Of a stretch of 64,000 nt of DNA, positions 24,440 to 35,779 are shown one piece after another. How positions within the stretch are numbered: the stretch's first letter is position 1; the number at the start of each line of letters is the position of its first letter. The notes beneath the pieces are model-generated. The model was not told the DNA's origin. It worked only from the letters and a program-made list of their open reading frames with translations, and did not search any database. Source of the DNA: Luscinia megarhynchos (Eukaryota; Chordata; Aves; Passeriformes; Turdidae); assembly GCA_034336665.1 (NCBI GenBank), contig CM067572.1, positions 1,233,786-1,297,785 of the forward strand, in the 5' to 3' direction. Made by a program: the position numbers and the translations under genes.

Positions 24440-25260
24440 TACAAGCACCTAAAATATTCCTGCAGACTTTGGAATTTAGGCTTATGGCATAATAGCATTT
24501 GCACAATAATTCAATCTAATTGTGTAGGGAAGCTGTAAAACTGCTCCATCTCTGATGCTTTACTGTGCAGGGGAAAAAAAAAAAGGATGCTGTTCCACCT
24601 TTTTCGCTGACATCTAATGTTTCAGGTTTTTAAAAATATTGTATAAAGACTGAGATTTATTTCCTAAGATGTTTCATTAATGGTTGTGGCAGGCAGCTGG
24701 CCTGAGGTTTGACACACAATAAAATCCATGTCAAGAATATTAAAGATAGTGCAAAAGATAACTATGAATTTACATTCAAACAGGCTTTTGACAAAGCCAT
24801 TGCAACAGGCTCCTAATCAGGTCTTGAGACCCAGCCTGCCCTCTCTTTAAACCCGTGATCTTGAAAAGGAGCTTTAAATTGGAAATTATTACACATTAAA
24901 ACCTCAACATGGAGCGGATCGAAGCGGATCGATATCTTGCCGAGCACAATAAATCAGCTGCTGCTCTGCGGTTACTGTTTGCTGAACATATTTAAATTTT
25001 CTTGTAACAAATTAATTCCAACATTTTCTCTTGATTGAATTAGGGCAAGTGTTGGAGCTGTCACAAGTATTTCACTGCTTCAGGGAGACAAATTGCTCGT
25101 CTGGACATGGGTAACAAGCCAAAGTGTTGAGTCCCTGATAATCTTTCCACTAATTCTCCATTACAGCAAAATGAAGCCATAAATCACCGTGACAGCTGAT
25201 CGATGCAAACATTGTTTCCGCCGTGATTGCCAGCGCTCCCCGCGGACCCACTGTCCGCTC
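24440..25260. promoter_or_regulatory. Enhancer-like unique region
   Basis: Motif-dense unique sequence: 'gcacaataattcaatctaat', 'ggctcctaatcaggtc', 'atggagcggatcgaagcgga', 'acaaattaattccaac', 'cgtgacagctgatcgatgca'. It has no repeats apart from a short A-run at 24572 and no coding signal. Regulatory function is inferred. Confidence 0.35.
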
Positions 25261-26039
25261 GCCATTCCCGGGAATTGCTCCTGCCCGGCTCCCTGTGCCA
25301 CAAGTAACCATCTCATTTTGGGGCTCCCGGCCCACCCCCAAACTGGGAATAGCAGTCCCTGCTGGGGCAGTCCCTTAAAGCTCAGCACTGGCCCTCCCGC
25401 CAGCGCTCTTCCCAAAAAAAAATAAAAATAAAATAAAAATGGGATTTTGAACTTTCTGTTTTATCAGATGATTCTGTGCGTTGTAACAACGTCAGGCTCC
25501 AGCCTTGTCGCTTCCCCTTAACTAACTGGTGGCAAGTTGGATGAAATTACTTGACCCTTTATCGAGTTCTGCTAATGCCTTCTAAAAAAGAAATTAAAGG
25601 CGCCCGCGGCGCGGCCCCCGGCAGCTCTCCGTGCACATTTAATTCCAGGGAAGATGGATTAAGTAGTTCCCAGCACTAATTCACGCACTGAGGTGGCTCT
25701 GTGGTGTTCCTGGACGAGGAACCCGGGAAGGATCCACAAAACTCCGTGTGGGTTCTGGGAGCAGAGTGGGAATTCTGGGCTGAGGAGGGCTGGGTGATGC
25801 TCTGAGAGAGGAGGGTTTCAGCACCGAGGGGGATGTGCCCGGGGAAAAGTGCTCCTAGGAAAGCCCCAGTCCCGTGAAGGAGCTCTGTGCATGGCTGAGG
25901 TAATGGAATAAAAGGGATTAAAGCAATGGGGAAGTGGTTCCAGGAGAGCTTTGGGATTGCTGCTGGAATGTTGTTCCCCGCGTGTGGCTGAGATGTCACA
26001 GCCCTGAACTGCCTCGGCCACCAGGGCACCTCTCCATCC
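25261..26039. other. Unique intergenic sequence
   Basis: There is a short A-rich run at 25410-25440 and a small CpG-rich patch at 25600-25630. No gene recognised. Confidence 0.4.
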
Positions 26040-26043
26040 TCAA

Positions 26044-26265
26044 AAACAACTAAAAGTCCCTCTCAGATCCTCCAGTCCAACCATCCCCAGCTCTGCCAGG
26101 GCCATGCTGACCACGTCCCCAAGTGCCACCTGCCCAGGGCTGGTAAACCCCTCCAGGCGTGGGAGCTCCACAGTTCAGCCCCTTTGGTGAAGGAATTCCC
26201 CAAATACCCAACCTGAACCTGCCCTGGCACAAGCTGAGGCTGGTTCCTTTGTGCTGAGCACAGCG
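26044..26265 (-). mobile_element. CR1 3'-end fragment (inverted)
   Basis: Reverse complement of CR1: 'tcctccagtccaaccatccc', 'tgaccacgtccccaagtgcc', 'gtgaaggaattccccaaata' and 'ctggcacaagctgaggctgg' occur in that order. Confidence 0.8.
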
Positions 26266-26342
26266 AGAGTGTCCCATGTCACTGGGGAACAACAAATGTG
26301 CTCAGTGCAAATGCATCCAGCAGATCCCTGCCAGGGAGCAAC

Positions 26343-26683
26343 AAGATCCTTCCAAATATTGAGGTTTCAGAACAAGATCTTTCCAAATATTGAGGTTTCA
26401 GAACAAGATCCTTCCAAATATTAAGGTTTCAGAACAAGATCCTTCCAAATATTGAGGTTTCAGAACAAGATCCTTCCAAATATTAAGGTTTCAGAACAAG
26501 ATCCTTCCAAATATTGAGGTTTCAGAACAAGATCTTTCCAAATATTGAGGTTTCAGAACAAGATCCTTCCAAATATTGAGGTTTCAGAACCAGATCCTTC
26601 CAAATATTAAGGTTTCAGAACAAGATCGTTCCAAATATTGAGGTTTCAGAACAAGATCCTTCCAAATATTGAGGTTTCAGAGC
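26343..26683. repeat. 31-bp minisatellite, 11 copies
   Basis: Eleven near-identical units contain 'gatccttccaaatattgagg' followed by 'tttcagaacaa'. Only a few substitutions separate copies (ctt/cgt, tga/taa), which points to recent expansion. Confidence 0.95.
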
Positions 26684-27279
26684 TGGATTATTTTAGATAT
26701 GAATGATGCTGTGTTACCAGCTCTGAAACTCCCCTGTCAGGACAGGCACCACCTTCCCCTGGCTGGTTATGGATGAGTAAAAACAGGCAAAGCAGCACGA
26801 GGGTAACAAACTCCATTTCCTCACATCAAACACGAGCTGCTTCATCCTGTCAGCCCTGCAGCCTCTCCACGTGCCCCAGGGAATCCCCTGGAGGTGCTCT
26901 GGGCTCTCCTGAGTGTGGAGAGCCCCTCCCAAGCAGCCAAAATTCACCCTCCTGTGCCTGCCTCGGTTTTGCCCACACGGAGATGAAGGAGCTCAGGCTG
27001 GGATTGGATGGGAAGGGGGAGAGGGGTCCGGAGCATCCATCAGTGTCCCCTGGAGCCATTCCCAGCTGGGATCAATGAGGGATCCTGAGCCAGGAGGGAC
27101 AGGCCTGGAGGAGACCAGAGAACAGGCAAGGATAACACACCCTGGGCTGCCGTGGGTGGGATGGATCAGAGAGTTTAAGGAGAGATTAAAAAACAAATTA
27201 AGCCACCTCTGCGTCACTTCTGCACTTCTGCACCTTCCTTTCTTTCCCATGCTGCCATTCCACTTTGGAAACTCTTATT
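26684..27279. other. Unique intergenic sequence
   Basis: No gene or repeat recognised. Overlapping frames on both strands at 26.8-27.1 kb have no family character. Confidence 0.4.
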
Positions 27280-28270
27280 ATTATTGAAATACACTTAATG
27301 GAGACAATTTAACCTTGGCTAATTGAAATTCTGCTGCCACAGCAGTAAATCAAAAAAAAGAGGGGAAGAGATCAGAAAGGATCTTTTCTTGATGTTGCTA
27401 AACTCCAGCTTGTTTTGCTGTTCCAAACTGGAGCGCTGCTAATAAGAAGCCTTGTTCTTTTGCAATAATTGTGCTTTTTCAAATATTGTTTCCAAGAAAA
27501 AAGAATCTCTTAAAACCAGAGAAACAACCCCAAAGAAATGCCAGTCAAAGCCATTAAGATGTTTTCACTGATGCGCTGCATGTAAATCTGATTTATGTTG
27601 GTTTAAACAGTTAAGAAATCCCCGAAATAACTTCATTTATTATTTTATTGCCTGATTAATGGTTCAGAGGAACTGATTTGTAGCTGAAGTTTTACAGAAC
27701 ACAAAATTAAAATAAGAGCCTTTTGTAGAAACGTCCCGTATTTGTTCAATTATGGGTTCAAAACTGAAACAAATATAAAAACTTCAATAAATATATTTTC
27801 TTCCAAGGAATGACATGCTGTGGGTTTGCTGTTATTGTTGGGTTTGATGTTTTTGCCTCTAAGGAGGTCAGCAATATGGAAACATAAAGGCCAATTTAAT
27901 TTGTGCATCTGTGGCTGCCAAGTATTTTAATTCCGACAGCTGTGACTGAAGAGTTAATATTTTACTTGTCAAAATCCAAAAGGAGGCCAGTGAATCACTC
28001 TAATTCTCATTAAGAGGCTTCCCCCCAGTAGCACCCTAATTCAAAATAATGAAAGTAGAGACTGAGTGCGATTCTAATGCCAGTTGAGACCTATCTTTTA
28101 ATATTTCTCTGGTGATGGATTAGGGATCGGGGAAATTCATCTCAGATCATAGAGCCTAATTTAATAAGGGATCATTCCAAGAGTATTGCATTTTATAATA
28201 ATGTCATTTAATGTGTCGTCTTCCATTTTTACTGTCCCATATGGATGCTTACACGATGGTGCCACAGGGA
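27280..28270. promoter_or_regulatory. Enhancer-like unique region, nearly 1 kb
   Basis: A long, repeat-free AT-rich stretch with many compact motifs: 'ttggctaattgaaattctg', 'cttttgcaataattgtgct', 'gcatgtaaatctgattt', 'ccctaattcaaaataatg', 'agagcctaatttaataaggg', 'ttataataatgtcatttaat'. It has no open frame over 60 codons. This is the longest repeat-free, frame-free block in the 3' flank, so a good candidate for a conserved enhancer. Confidence 0.4.
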
Positions 28271-29940
28271 TAAACTTTTAAAGAACCAGGCTCGTTTTTT
28301 GGGGTTCCCCCAAACGAGGAAGTTTATCAAGGAGATGGTTCATTAGCCAGCTCTGGTAATTGTGGTGTGGCTAAAAGCAGCTTTGGAAGCCACAGGAGTG
28401 GTGACAGAACCCACACTTTCCAGCCCTGGAGAGGAGGGGAAGGGAGAACATTTAAAACTCTGTTAAAATCTGATTTTAGTGCCTAACACAATTGTGCCAT
28501 TGCATGAAAAATGTGGGCACCTGCTTGTTTAAAACACACGGTAATAAAATAATTTCCCCCCCATAAACACATCAGCACGCAACATTTCCCATTCCCTTCC
28601 TCGGTGTTTTCCTGGGATTATTTAGCTAATTGCTTCTTTGGGGGGTTTCATGCTTATTTCCCAATGTTCTTTTCCCCCAAAAATACAAAGATTTGCCACG
28701 CTGCGAGGGCAGCGATTTTCCACAACCATTAAAGGATTAGATGTAATTATTCTGCCTAAATATTTGGGCTCTAATATTTAATTTAATTTGTGTTTCTTGG
28801 CATTGCATCGAAAGGGAGTTTCTGGGTGATTGCCACCCCAAACCTGAGCTGCTCAAGGTCAAGGAAGAGCCCAAACATCAATAGCTGGTGATTGCCAGGA
28901 GCTGCAAAGCTGCAGCCTGAGCTTTGGGTAATCACACAAAGCCTTTAGGAAAAATGGGGCTATAATGAGGATTTTTGTTCCAAATCCATTGGCGTGATTA
29001 AGTCTTTATTTTCAGGTAGCAACTCAAGGGCTCCACTGCAAGGTTTGACAGAATGAGATCAAACACAGCCAGGCTGAACAGGAAGCAGCTGAGGAATAAA
29101 TAACCTGCTGTAAACAATAATCTCATTACAGCAGTTTTTCCAGCGTTGGGATGTGGAGTCTGCAAGGGAACACAATTAACACAAAATGAGGGTTTTCATA
29201 TTTTCTCTTCCCTCCTCAGTTTTCACAGTTTTGTTGTCTTTAGAACCTTGTAAATCCTGGTATTTCTTCCACTTTTCCTCACACAGCTCAAGTTTTTATT
29301 CCTGCTTTGTTGAAATTATTCTTCCTTGGCATTTCTTTTGATTTTCTGCTTTTCTCCTTTGACATTTTGCTCTTCTCTTTTAAGTCCCCATTTGTTTTCT
29401 GACTCTTTTTATTCTCTTCCTTTGCCTCTTTCTTCCATTTTATTCCACTTCTCTCCAGTCCATTACTTCCACTCTGTTTCAGGTTTATTTTTTGAGTCGC
29501 ACTTTTGCTTAACATTTGTAAAACTCTCTGTACAAACTGAGAAGTTTCATTGAAATTTTATAGATGGATTTTTTTTCCTTCTCACCATGTTATCTCTTCA
29601 ACTGTCAGTGTCCTGTTTGTCAAACTTGTTGCTTCGGATTCAATATCCAAAGTTCTCCCTGCAGTAGGAATGTTACAAATGTCCATGTCTGGCATCTGGA
29701 ACCACTTTAGGGGCTCCTTTGGTTTGCAGCGAGAAAATTATATTTATAACTGGTTTAAATCAGGAAAAAAAAGGGCTCTGCTTGCATCTAAAATAATTAA
29801 AACTGACTAGTTTGCATTAAAGAATTAAAAACAAGCAAACAAAAAGTTAAACAAACAGGGGTTGGGGACTGTTTTTTTTAATGAGCTCTGCCTGTGTCAG
29901 TGACCTTTTCCCATTTCCACCACTCGTTTTTCCTGTTCCA
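28271..29940. other. Unique AT-rich intergenic sequence
   Basis: Nothing firm. 29300-29470 is pyrimidine-rich ('ttttctgcttttctccttt'-like) and gives weak open frames on both strands that I do not accept. Confidence 0.4.
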
Positions 29941-29942
29941 CC

Positions 29943-30003
29943 TGCACTCCCACCCCTGGAAGTGTCCAGGCCAGGCTGGACAGGGCTTGGAGCAAACTGG
30001 GAG
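29943..30003 (+). mobile_element. Short CR1 fragment
   Basis: 'cccctggaagtgtccaggcc' and 'gacagggcttggagcaaact' are CR1 3'-end blocks. Confidence 0.6.
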
Positions 30004-30095
30004 GGGAGAAGGAGCCCCTGTGGAAGGAGCAGGGGGTGTGGAGGGTCCCTGGAGGAGGGGGGACACTGGAAACTTTTTGGAGCTCCCCTCTGGAA

Positions 30096-30690
30096 AGGAG
30101 ATGCCCAAAGGAAAGGAGATTCCCAAAGGAGATTCCCAAAGGATAATCTCAGATTCCCAAAGGAAAGGAGATGTCCAGAGAAGATTCCCAAAGTAGATTC
30201 CCAAAAGAGGTCCAAAAGGAGATTCCCAAAGGAGATTCCCAAAGGAAAGGAGATTCCCAAAAGAGATTTACAAAGGAGAGTCCCAAAGGATATTCCCAAA
30301 GGAAAGGAGATTCCCAAAGGAGATTCCCAAAAGAGATTCCTACAAAGGAGAGTCCCAAAGGAGATTCCCAAAGGAGAGTCCCAAAGGAGATTCCCAAAGT
30401 AGATTCCCAAAAGAGATCCCAAAAGAGATTCCCAAAGGAGATTCCAAAAGGAGATTCCCAAAGGAGATTCCCAAAGGAAAGGAGATTCCCAAAGTAGATT
30501 CCCAAAGAGATCCCCAAAGGAAAGGAGATTTCCAAAGGAGATTTCCAAAGGAGATTCCAAAAGGAGATTCCCAAAGGAAAGGAGATTTCCAAAGGAGATT
30601 CCCAAAGAGATTTCCAAAGGAGATTCCCAAAGGGAGATTCCCAGAGGATATTCCAAAATGAGATCCCTAGAGGAGATTCCCAAAGGCGGA
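30096..30690. repeat. Purine-rich minisatellite, unit about 14 bp
   Basis: About 40 units of the type 'ggagattcccaaag', with variants 'gaaaggagattcccaaag' and 'agagatcccaaa'. Almost all purine apart from the 'ttccc' core. Reading frames cross it on both strands (up to 315 codons, minus) and carry only repeat-derived residues. Confidence 0.94.
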
Positions 30691-31214
30691 GGCTCTTCCA
30701 GGGCAGCTGATTTCAGGGAAGTTAAGCCTGTCCCACTGAGCTGTGTCTGAGCTGGCCCAGCCCATCCATCCCAAGGTGCTATAAATAGAAACATCCCAGT
30801 GGGAAAAGTGGGACCAGCCAGGAATGGGCTCCCAGTCAGGAGAAATTCAGAAATTCACCCCCTGCCAAAGACCATAAACACAGAATGTTTCCAAACTGAG
30901 TCATTCCTGCTTTCATCCCTCCCTCAGCTCCCCCTCCCTCTTCTCTTCCATCCAGGAATGCCCATCCCTGCCTCCCAGCTCCTCCTGGGGATGTTGTATT
31001 TGGAATTTCTGCCCCCTGCCACGGAGCTGAGCTGCTGAACCCCCAGTTCCAGCCTTGTGGACCCTCTCACAGCACAAATACCTCCAAGAGGACACTTTGG
31101 GAAGGAGCTCTCCACGATGTCTCACTGCAGGTTCGCCCTCCTGCCTTGTCAGCCCTGCCAGGGGATCCAGCCCAGCTCCACCTCGGGTCAGAGCTGCTCC
31201 CACCCCACCTGGAA

Positions 31215-31335
31215 CTGGGATGCCCCACTCCTGGAAGTGCCCAGGGGAGGCTGGAGGGGGATTGGAGCAGCCTGGGATGCATCCCAGGGCAGATGAGCTT
31301 TGAGGTCCCTCCAGACCACTCTGGGATTCCAGGAT
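31215..31335 (+). mobile_element. CR1 3'-end fragment
   Basis: 'cactcctggaagtgccca', 'attggagcagcctgggatg', 'tttgaggtccctccagacca' and 'ctctgggattccagg' in order. Confidence 0.75.
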
Positions 31336-31600
31336 CTGTTCACACGTTTCCCACCAGACCATTCCCATCCATGATGTCAGGTAGTAGTTCATGGTTTTCC
31401 TTTTGTTTCTTTCTGTTCCTTAAATTAATTAGAATTCATTTTTAATCAGAAATTCACAGTCAGTTCACTACAGGAATTTGAGAGTCAATACTTAGGATAA
31501 TAGAATTGTGCAGTTAAGTCTTAAGGCATTTTTCTTTAGCTGTCTGGACAGGTATAAATCAGTCTCCAGAAAAAACCCCAGGCTGCCAGAGCAAATATTC

Positions 31601-31606
31601 TTTATT
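31601..31606 (-). terminator. Candidate poly(A) signal AATAAA
   Basis: On the minus strand AATAAA is followed about 25 bases later by a GT-rich 'ggggttttttctgg', a good cleavage/polyadenylation arrangement. It lies 190 bp after the stop codon of the open segment ending at 31796. It could mark the 3' end of the unrecognised gene described there, or of a processed copy. Confidence 0.35.
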
Positions 31607-31795
31607 ACAATACAAAACTGATTTTCAACAAATAAAATATGCTGCTGTGGTCAGGACTGCCCCAGATCTCTGCCTGCTAAAGGATTTGCAGACAGCAAGC
31701 ACAGGGAAAGACAAACACCCCGTGAATTGATGCTTTAAAGATCAACCCTGTCGTACACAGCAACTGCCAATAGTTTCACTGAGCAGAAACCAACA

Positions 31796-32110
31796 TCAGC
31801 TAAAATCCACCACGTCCTTCAGAAGGTTGGCTTGTTCCTGGAGCTCAATGTTATTTTTTTTTTCGTATCCAAATGTTGATAAAGTGACGATAGAAGTGGA
31901 ACCAGAAATGTAGCCAGAGCACTCACCCTGTTCTTTCTGACACTGAACTGGTATTTTCCCCTTTGCAGATAGTTTATTAAATACCATTAATTTTATATCC
32001 ACTTCTCCAAGTATCTGCCCAGTGGGGAGGGTCTGAACACGAGGTGATTCTGATTCAGAGGCTCTTGCAGTCCTTGGTGCACTGAATTCCAGCACTGCCA
32101 GGATTTTGGT
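31796..32110 (-). CDS. Candidate last exon of an unrecognised minus-strand gene
   Basis: I do not recognise this protein. The minus frame stays open and ends in TGA at 31796; its last ~85 residues have balanced, protein-like composition, including 'GQILGEVDIKLMVFNKLSAK' and a C-terminal 'NNIELQEQANLLKDVVDFS'. A poly(A) signal follows 190 bp downstream. Several AG acceptors lie between 32060 and 32110, so the 5' edge is not fixed. A donor-like GTGAGT occurs inside the frame (about 31925), so the segment could alternatively split there. It may be a real terminal exon, a retrocopy remnant or chance. Related candidates lie upstream at 32777-33156 and 35660-35779. Confidence 0.28.
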   Translation of the reverse strand, partial: TKILAVLEFSAPRTARASESESPRVQTLPTGQILGEVDIKLMVFNKLSAKGKIPVQCQKEQGECSGYISGSTSIVTLSTFGYEKKNNIELQEQANLLKDVVDFS

Positions 32111-32776
32111 GCACTTCAATTCCCCGTGGATCTCACGGCTGGCTCCCAAGGGATGGGATGAGAAGAACATTCCAGAAGGTCCCTTTGGGCAGCTGCAGCT
32201 CTGCTCCCCTCCAGGAGAAGAAGGGGAAGATGCTGGGATTCATCTGCAGCAGAAAGGAGCTGCTCCAGCATGAGCCTTAAGATCCCAACACGTCCTCCCA
32301 GCTGGAACCCTCTTCACATCACTCGAGCAGAGCCTGCTCTGCTGCCCTGCGCTTTGAGAGGGAAATAAAGGCGCTGGGAGCGACTGATCCGGGGATGCTC
32401 CCCCTCTGAAATCCCCCCCGGAGCCTACAAAGGGCTCCTGGGTGCCCCTGGAGCCCGGGGCTCGCTGTGATTTTTGGCTGCAGAGCTGTGTTTAAACACA
32501 GGCTGTTCAAACAGCCGGGCAGGGTTTGCACAGCTCTGCCACGGCCACGGGCTGGGAACCCGCTTTGATCTCTGCAAACAAACGTGTTTGGGTTTGCACA
32601 CAAATAAATGTTAAACCAACAGTTTATTTTGGGGAGCCAGCGGCTCTGCTGAGAGCTCCAACATAAGTTGTTACTTAGGTTTGAATTTTCTTCAGAATGG
32701 ATGGGAAAAATAAAAATTATCCTTTGTGAAGTTCCACTTAGACAGACAGAGCTCCAGCACAGTGAGTGCTGCTCAC

Positions 32777-33156
32777 GAGAGTTCCCATGGAGTCACAACC
32801 CATTGGAATATCATCCATGTGCTGCAAATGAGGGGATACACTTCTAATTACATGGTATTTTGCATTAATTGTATTTAAACGCTCGCAGTTTGCTGGTAGC
32901 CAGGGTGAGGTTGGCAGTTCCTGCGCCTCTCTGTACAACTCTTGGTGGAGGGAAAAAATATTTATAGGAAGCTTAAAATCTTCTGTCTTCCTTTGCACCA
33001 GTGCACATCCCCTTTCCAGCAAGGTTTCCATCGCCCTCACTCTTGGAATTGCCTTGCTGGTGATTTGGTGAGGAGGAGGAGGAGGATGTCCATGCCCTTC
33101 ATCAGCTGAGATCCCTTCAGGGAGCCCCCAACTCCCCAGTTTTGTTTCCCCTGTCC
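32777..33156 (-). CDS. Candidate internal exon of the same unrecognised gene
   Basis: I do not recognise this protein. A 380-bp segment starts after a good acceptor (minus 'ccatcattcccag') and ends at a donor 'ctc|gtgagc'. It is open throughout in one frame (126 codons, start phase 1, end phase 0). The translation has a proline-rich part and then 'METLLERGCALVQRKTEDF' and 'NIFSLHQELYREAQ', which looks like alpha-helical protein. A solo LTR (33548-34139) sits just upstream, in what would be an intron. Joining it to the candidate last exon is not proved; the visible phases do not match without another exon or a different edge. Confidence 0.27.
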
Positions 33157-33547
33157 CTGGGAATGATGGAGTCAGTGGCCATTAGTGGAATATGGATTAA
33201 TGGAAAACAGGAAGATTTCATTTCCTGGTTGCACTCCATGATTCAGGTCCTCCTGTGGGACACAAATGTGTATAAAACAAGGATATTCTGAGAGCCAGAT
33301 TCTGGATATTCCTTCCCACCTCCACCTGCTGAATTTCCAGGATCTCTCAGCACTGTCAGCCTGTGTGGCACACACTGCCCAGGCTCTCTCGGCTTGTTCC
33401 ATTCAGGAAAAAATCTATGAGTGAACAAAGCATTCCATGAACCCATCGGGGTTTATTTACAGCCAGGGCAGCCAGGGGACCTGGAAAAGCTCCTGGTTTG
33501 GCCCATGGCTCCCACCCTGCCCGGGCAGTGATGACAAACTCTCCATC

Positions 33548-34139
33548 TGTCCTGGGTTACAATGTAAAGATGTGCCCAAAAGTCACCATCTGTTAAACCA
33601 GGTCGGGCAGTGATTCTTATCTCTGTGGAAATATCTCCTGTTAATGGGCCATTGTTAAAAACTGGGTGTGGCAGTGATCCTCATCTCTGTGGGAATATCT
33701 CCTGTTAATGGCCCATTGTTAAAAACCAGCTGGGGCAATCATCTTTATCTTTCCCACAGCCCATCCTCCCTCCAGGAGATATCTCCTGTTCATGGCCAGT
33801 GAGTCCCAGGGCATGGCTGATAAAATTCCATCATCCCACTGGGAGATGCTCCAGCCAGGGGAGGAGCCAAGCCTTTCCTACCCAGATAAAAACTGAGAGT
33901 TTTGGACACCAGAGCAGCCTTTTCCACTGGATTCCAGAGGACAAGACCCCTTCAACAAGAGCTCATTATCTGCACTGCTGCCACCACCTTGACTAGCGGG
34001 GTGTCAGGTTCTATTCTGACTCTGTCAGTGGTTTTTCCTTTTGTACTATTGCATGTATTTTATTTTTCTCTTTTTTCCCCATTAAATTTGTATTTCTGAC
34101 TTGGAGTCTCTCACTGGTTTTGCTTTCAGAACCATTACA
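33548..34139 (+). mobile_element. Solo LTR, ERVL-like, with 5-bp target duplication CCATC
   Basis: The element starts TGTCCTGGG and ends CATTACA. Identical 5-bp direct repeats CCATC flank it at 33543-33547 and 34140-34144. A TATA-like 'gataaaaac' lies near 33883 and ATTAAA at 34081-34086, so U3, R and U5 are in the right order. There is no internal viral sequence, so recombination between LTRs has removed it. The U3 contains two copies of the 64-bp unit that is present six times in the inverted relative at 18.4 kb. Confidence 0.82.
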
Positions 34140-34489
34140 CCATCCCACATTCCCAGCTCCTTCCCTGCTTTTTTGTCATGCCTCCTCCCTGCCCCACACC
34201 AGGAGCTGCTCACACCCCCATCCATGGCTCACCCCAATTTTTCCCTGTCTGCAGGGATTGGTTTCTGCTGCTTTGGCCCCTCTGTCCCACAGGCAGCTCT
34301 GTTGTTCCTTCACCTATTGCAGCAGAGCTGGGCATGGCTGGGCTGGGGCTGCTGCACAGCACACACAGGGCCCCAGATTTTGGGGTGGAATTTGGTGGAA
34401 TTGACTCATTTGTCATTCCTGAACGTTGTCATTCAAGGATCAATGTTTATTTCCAAGGAACTTCAAATCCCAGATGAGTTTGGGTTGAG

Positions 34490-34585
34490 AGTGACCTTAA
34501 AAATTATCTTATTCCCCTGCCATGGGCACAGGGACACCTCCCCCTGTCCCAATGTCCAGCCTGGCCTGGGATGCTCCAGGAGGTT
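34490..34585 (-). mobile_element. CR1 3'-end fragment (inverted)
   Basis: 'gtgaccttaaaaattatc', 'cctgccatgggcacagggac' and 'gtccagcctggcctgggatg' are the reverse complement of CR1 3'-end blocks. Confidence 0.65.
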
Positions 34586-35149
34586 TCTCTGCAGGAGATG
34601 GAACTGCACTGAACAATTTTACACATTTTTCATGTGAGCCTGCTCTAAAGACTGCTCACATTTTCTGCCTTCCTTGGTGTCCCAGGGCAAACATTGGGAA
34701 TCTCAGAGCAGGAGAGCTGGGATGGGCATTTGGCCTTAAATTATTCCCCAGGACTTCAGCGATAAGAGCCACACTCAGCCACCATCCAAGAGCCTTAGGG
34801 TGGAATTTTCTTAGATCTTTGAAGCTAAACAAGGTTGTGCCAATTGGAGAGCTGTACAGAAATCAGGGAAAATGCAATTTGTGGGCAATGTGTTTCTTCT
34901 GTGCCCAAATCTGATTTTTATTTTTTTTTAATTTACATTCTGCAGCTCCTTTTCTGGAAAGCCTGGCTGGAGGCCACCCTTCCATCCTCCTCCTCCTCAG
35001 AGCACAGGACCAGGGGGTGCTGCCCACAGAGGGACCCATGCAGCCTCTTGCAGAATTCTTGTGGTTCTCTTTAAATCTTTGCAGTTTCAATTCCACATTG
35101 AAATTGTGAGTATCCCAGTTTTAAAGGTGTATAAATACAAAAACCTGAG
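34586..35149. other. Unique intergenic sequence
   Basis: No gene or repeat recognised; a T-run occurs near 34920. Confidence 0.35.
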
Positions 35150-35272
35150 CATTTTTCAGCTCCAGGTTGGGCTGGGCTTGGAGCAACCTGGGATGGTGGA
35201 AAGTGTCTCTGTCCCTGGCAGGGATGGACTTTGAGGTCCTTCCAACTCAAACCATTCTGGGATTCTCTGACT
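35150..35272 (+). mobile_element. CR1 3'-end fragment
   Basis: 'ggcttggagcaacctgggat', 'gtgtctctgtccctggcagg', 'gaggtccttccaactcaaac' and 'cattctgggattctctga'. Confidence 0.8.
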
Positions 35273-35659
35273 TTTAATTGCAAGTGGCAGAACAAAAATT
35301 CTTCTTTCTGCTCCAGTTACTCTCTTGCAGTTGTTGCTCCAGTTATTCTCCAGCATTAATCCACATCTCTGCTCCAAGTTCTCAGAACTTAGCCAAGACC
35401 AAGCTCACCTTTTCCTCCTTGACAACATCTGAAGTCCATTGAACCCCCAGAGATTTCCCCACATTAATGACCAATGATTGCATGAGCACACAGAAAACAG
35501 TTAAAAACAACCCCAAATCCTGGTCAGAGTTTGTTTTTATTTTCCTGAAAACTAAGCAGGACACTTTAAAGAACTTATGCACAACTCGAAAAAAAAATGT
35601 AAATAAATTCTTTCTTTAAAGAGCCCTGGAGATAAATTACTCACAGGAGCACTTCACAC

Positions 35660-35779
35660 AGAACTCAGCGTGGCCTGGGCCATATCTTGGCTAATAACAA
35701 TTGGTTTGAAGTATATATGTCCCATTTCTGAGAGGAGGATTAATTCATCTTTCTGCAGGCCCAGAGCAGAGCTGACACC
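35660..35779 (-). CDS. Weak candidate exon, unrecognised
   Basis: A 120-bp minus-strand segment of 40 codons lies between an acceptor 'agatttacag' and a donor 't|gtgtga'. It encodes 'KDELILLSEMGHIYFKP' and 'ISQDMAQATLSS', which look protein-like. The donor is poor and the frame also reads through the acceptor upstream. It is listed because two other such segments follow downstream on the same strand. Confidence 0.18.

Noticed and set aside
13345..26683. CRISPR-like arrays (22-, 31-bp units)
   Set aside because: Units are contiguous with no unique spacers, and the genome is vertebrate.
29847..30794. Minus-strand frame of 315 codons rich in LGISFGNLL, which could look like a membrane protein
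   Set aside because: Every residue comes from the 14-bp array; hydrophobicity is an artefact of the pyrimidine strand.
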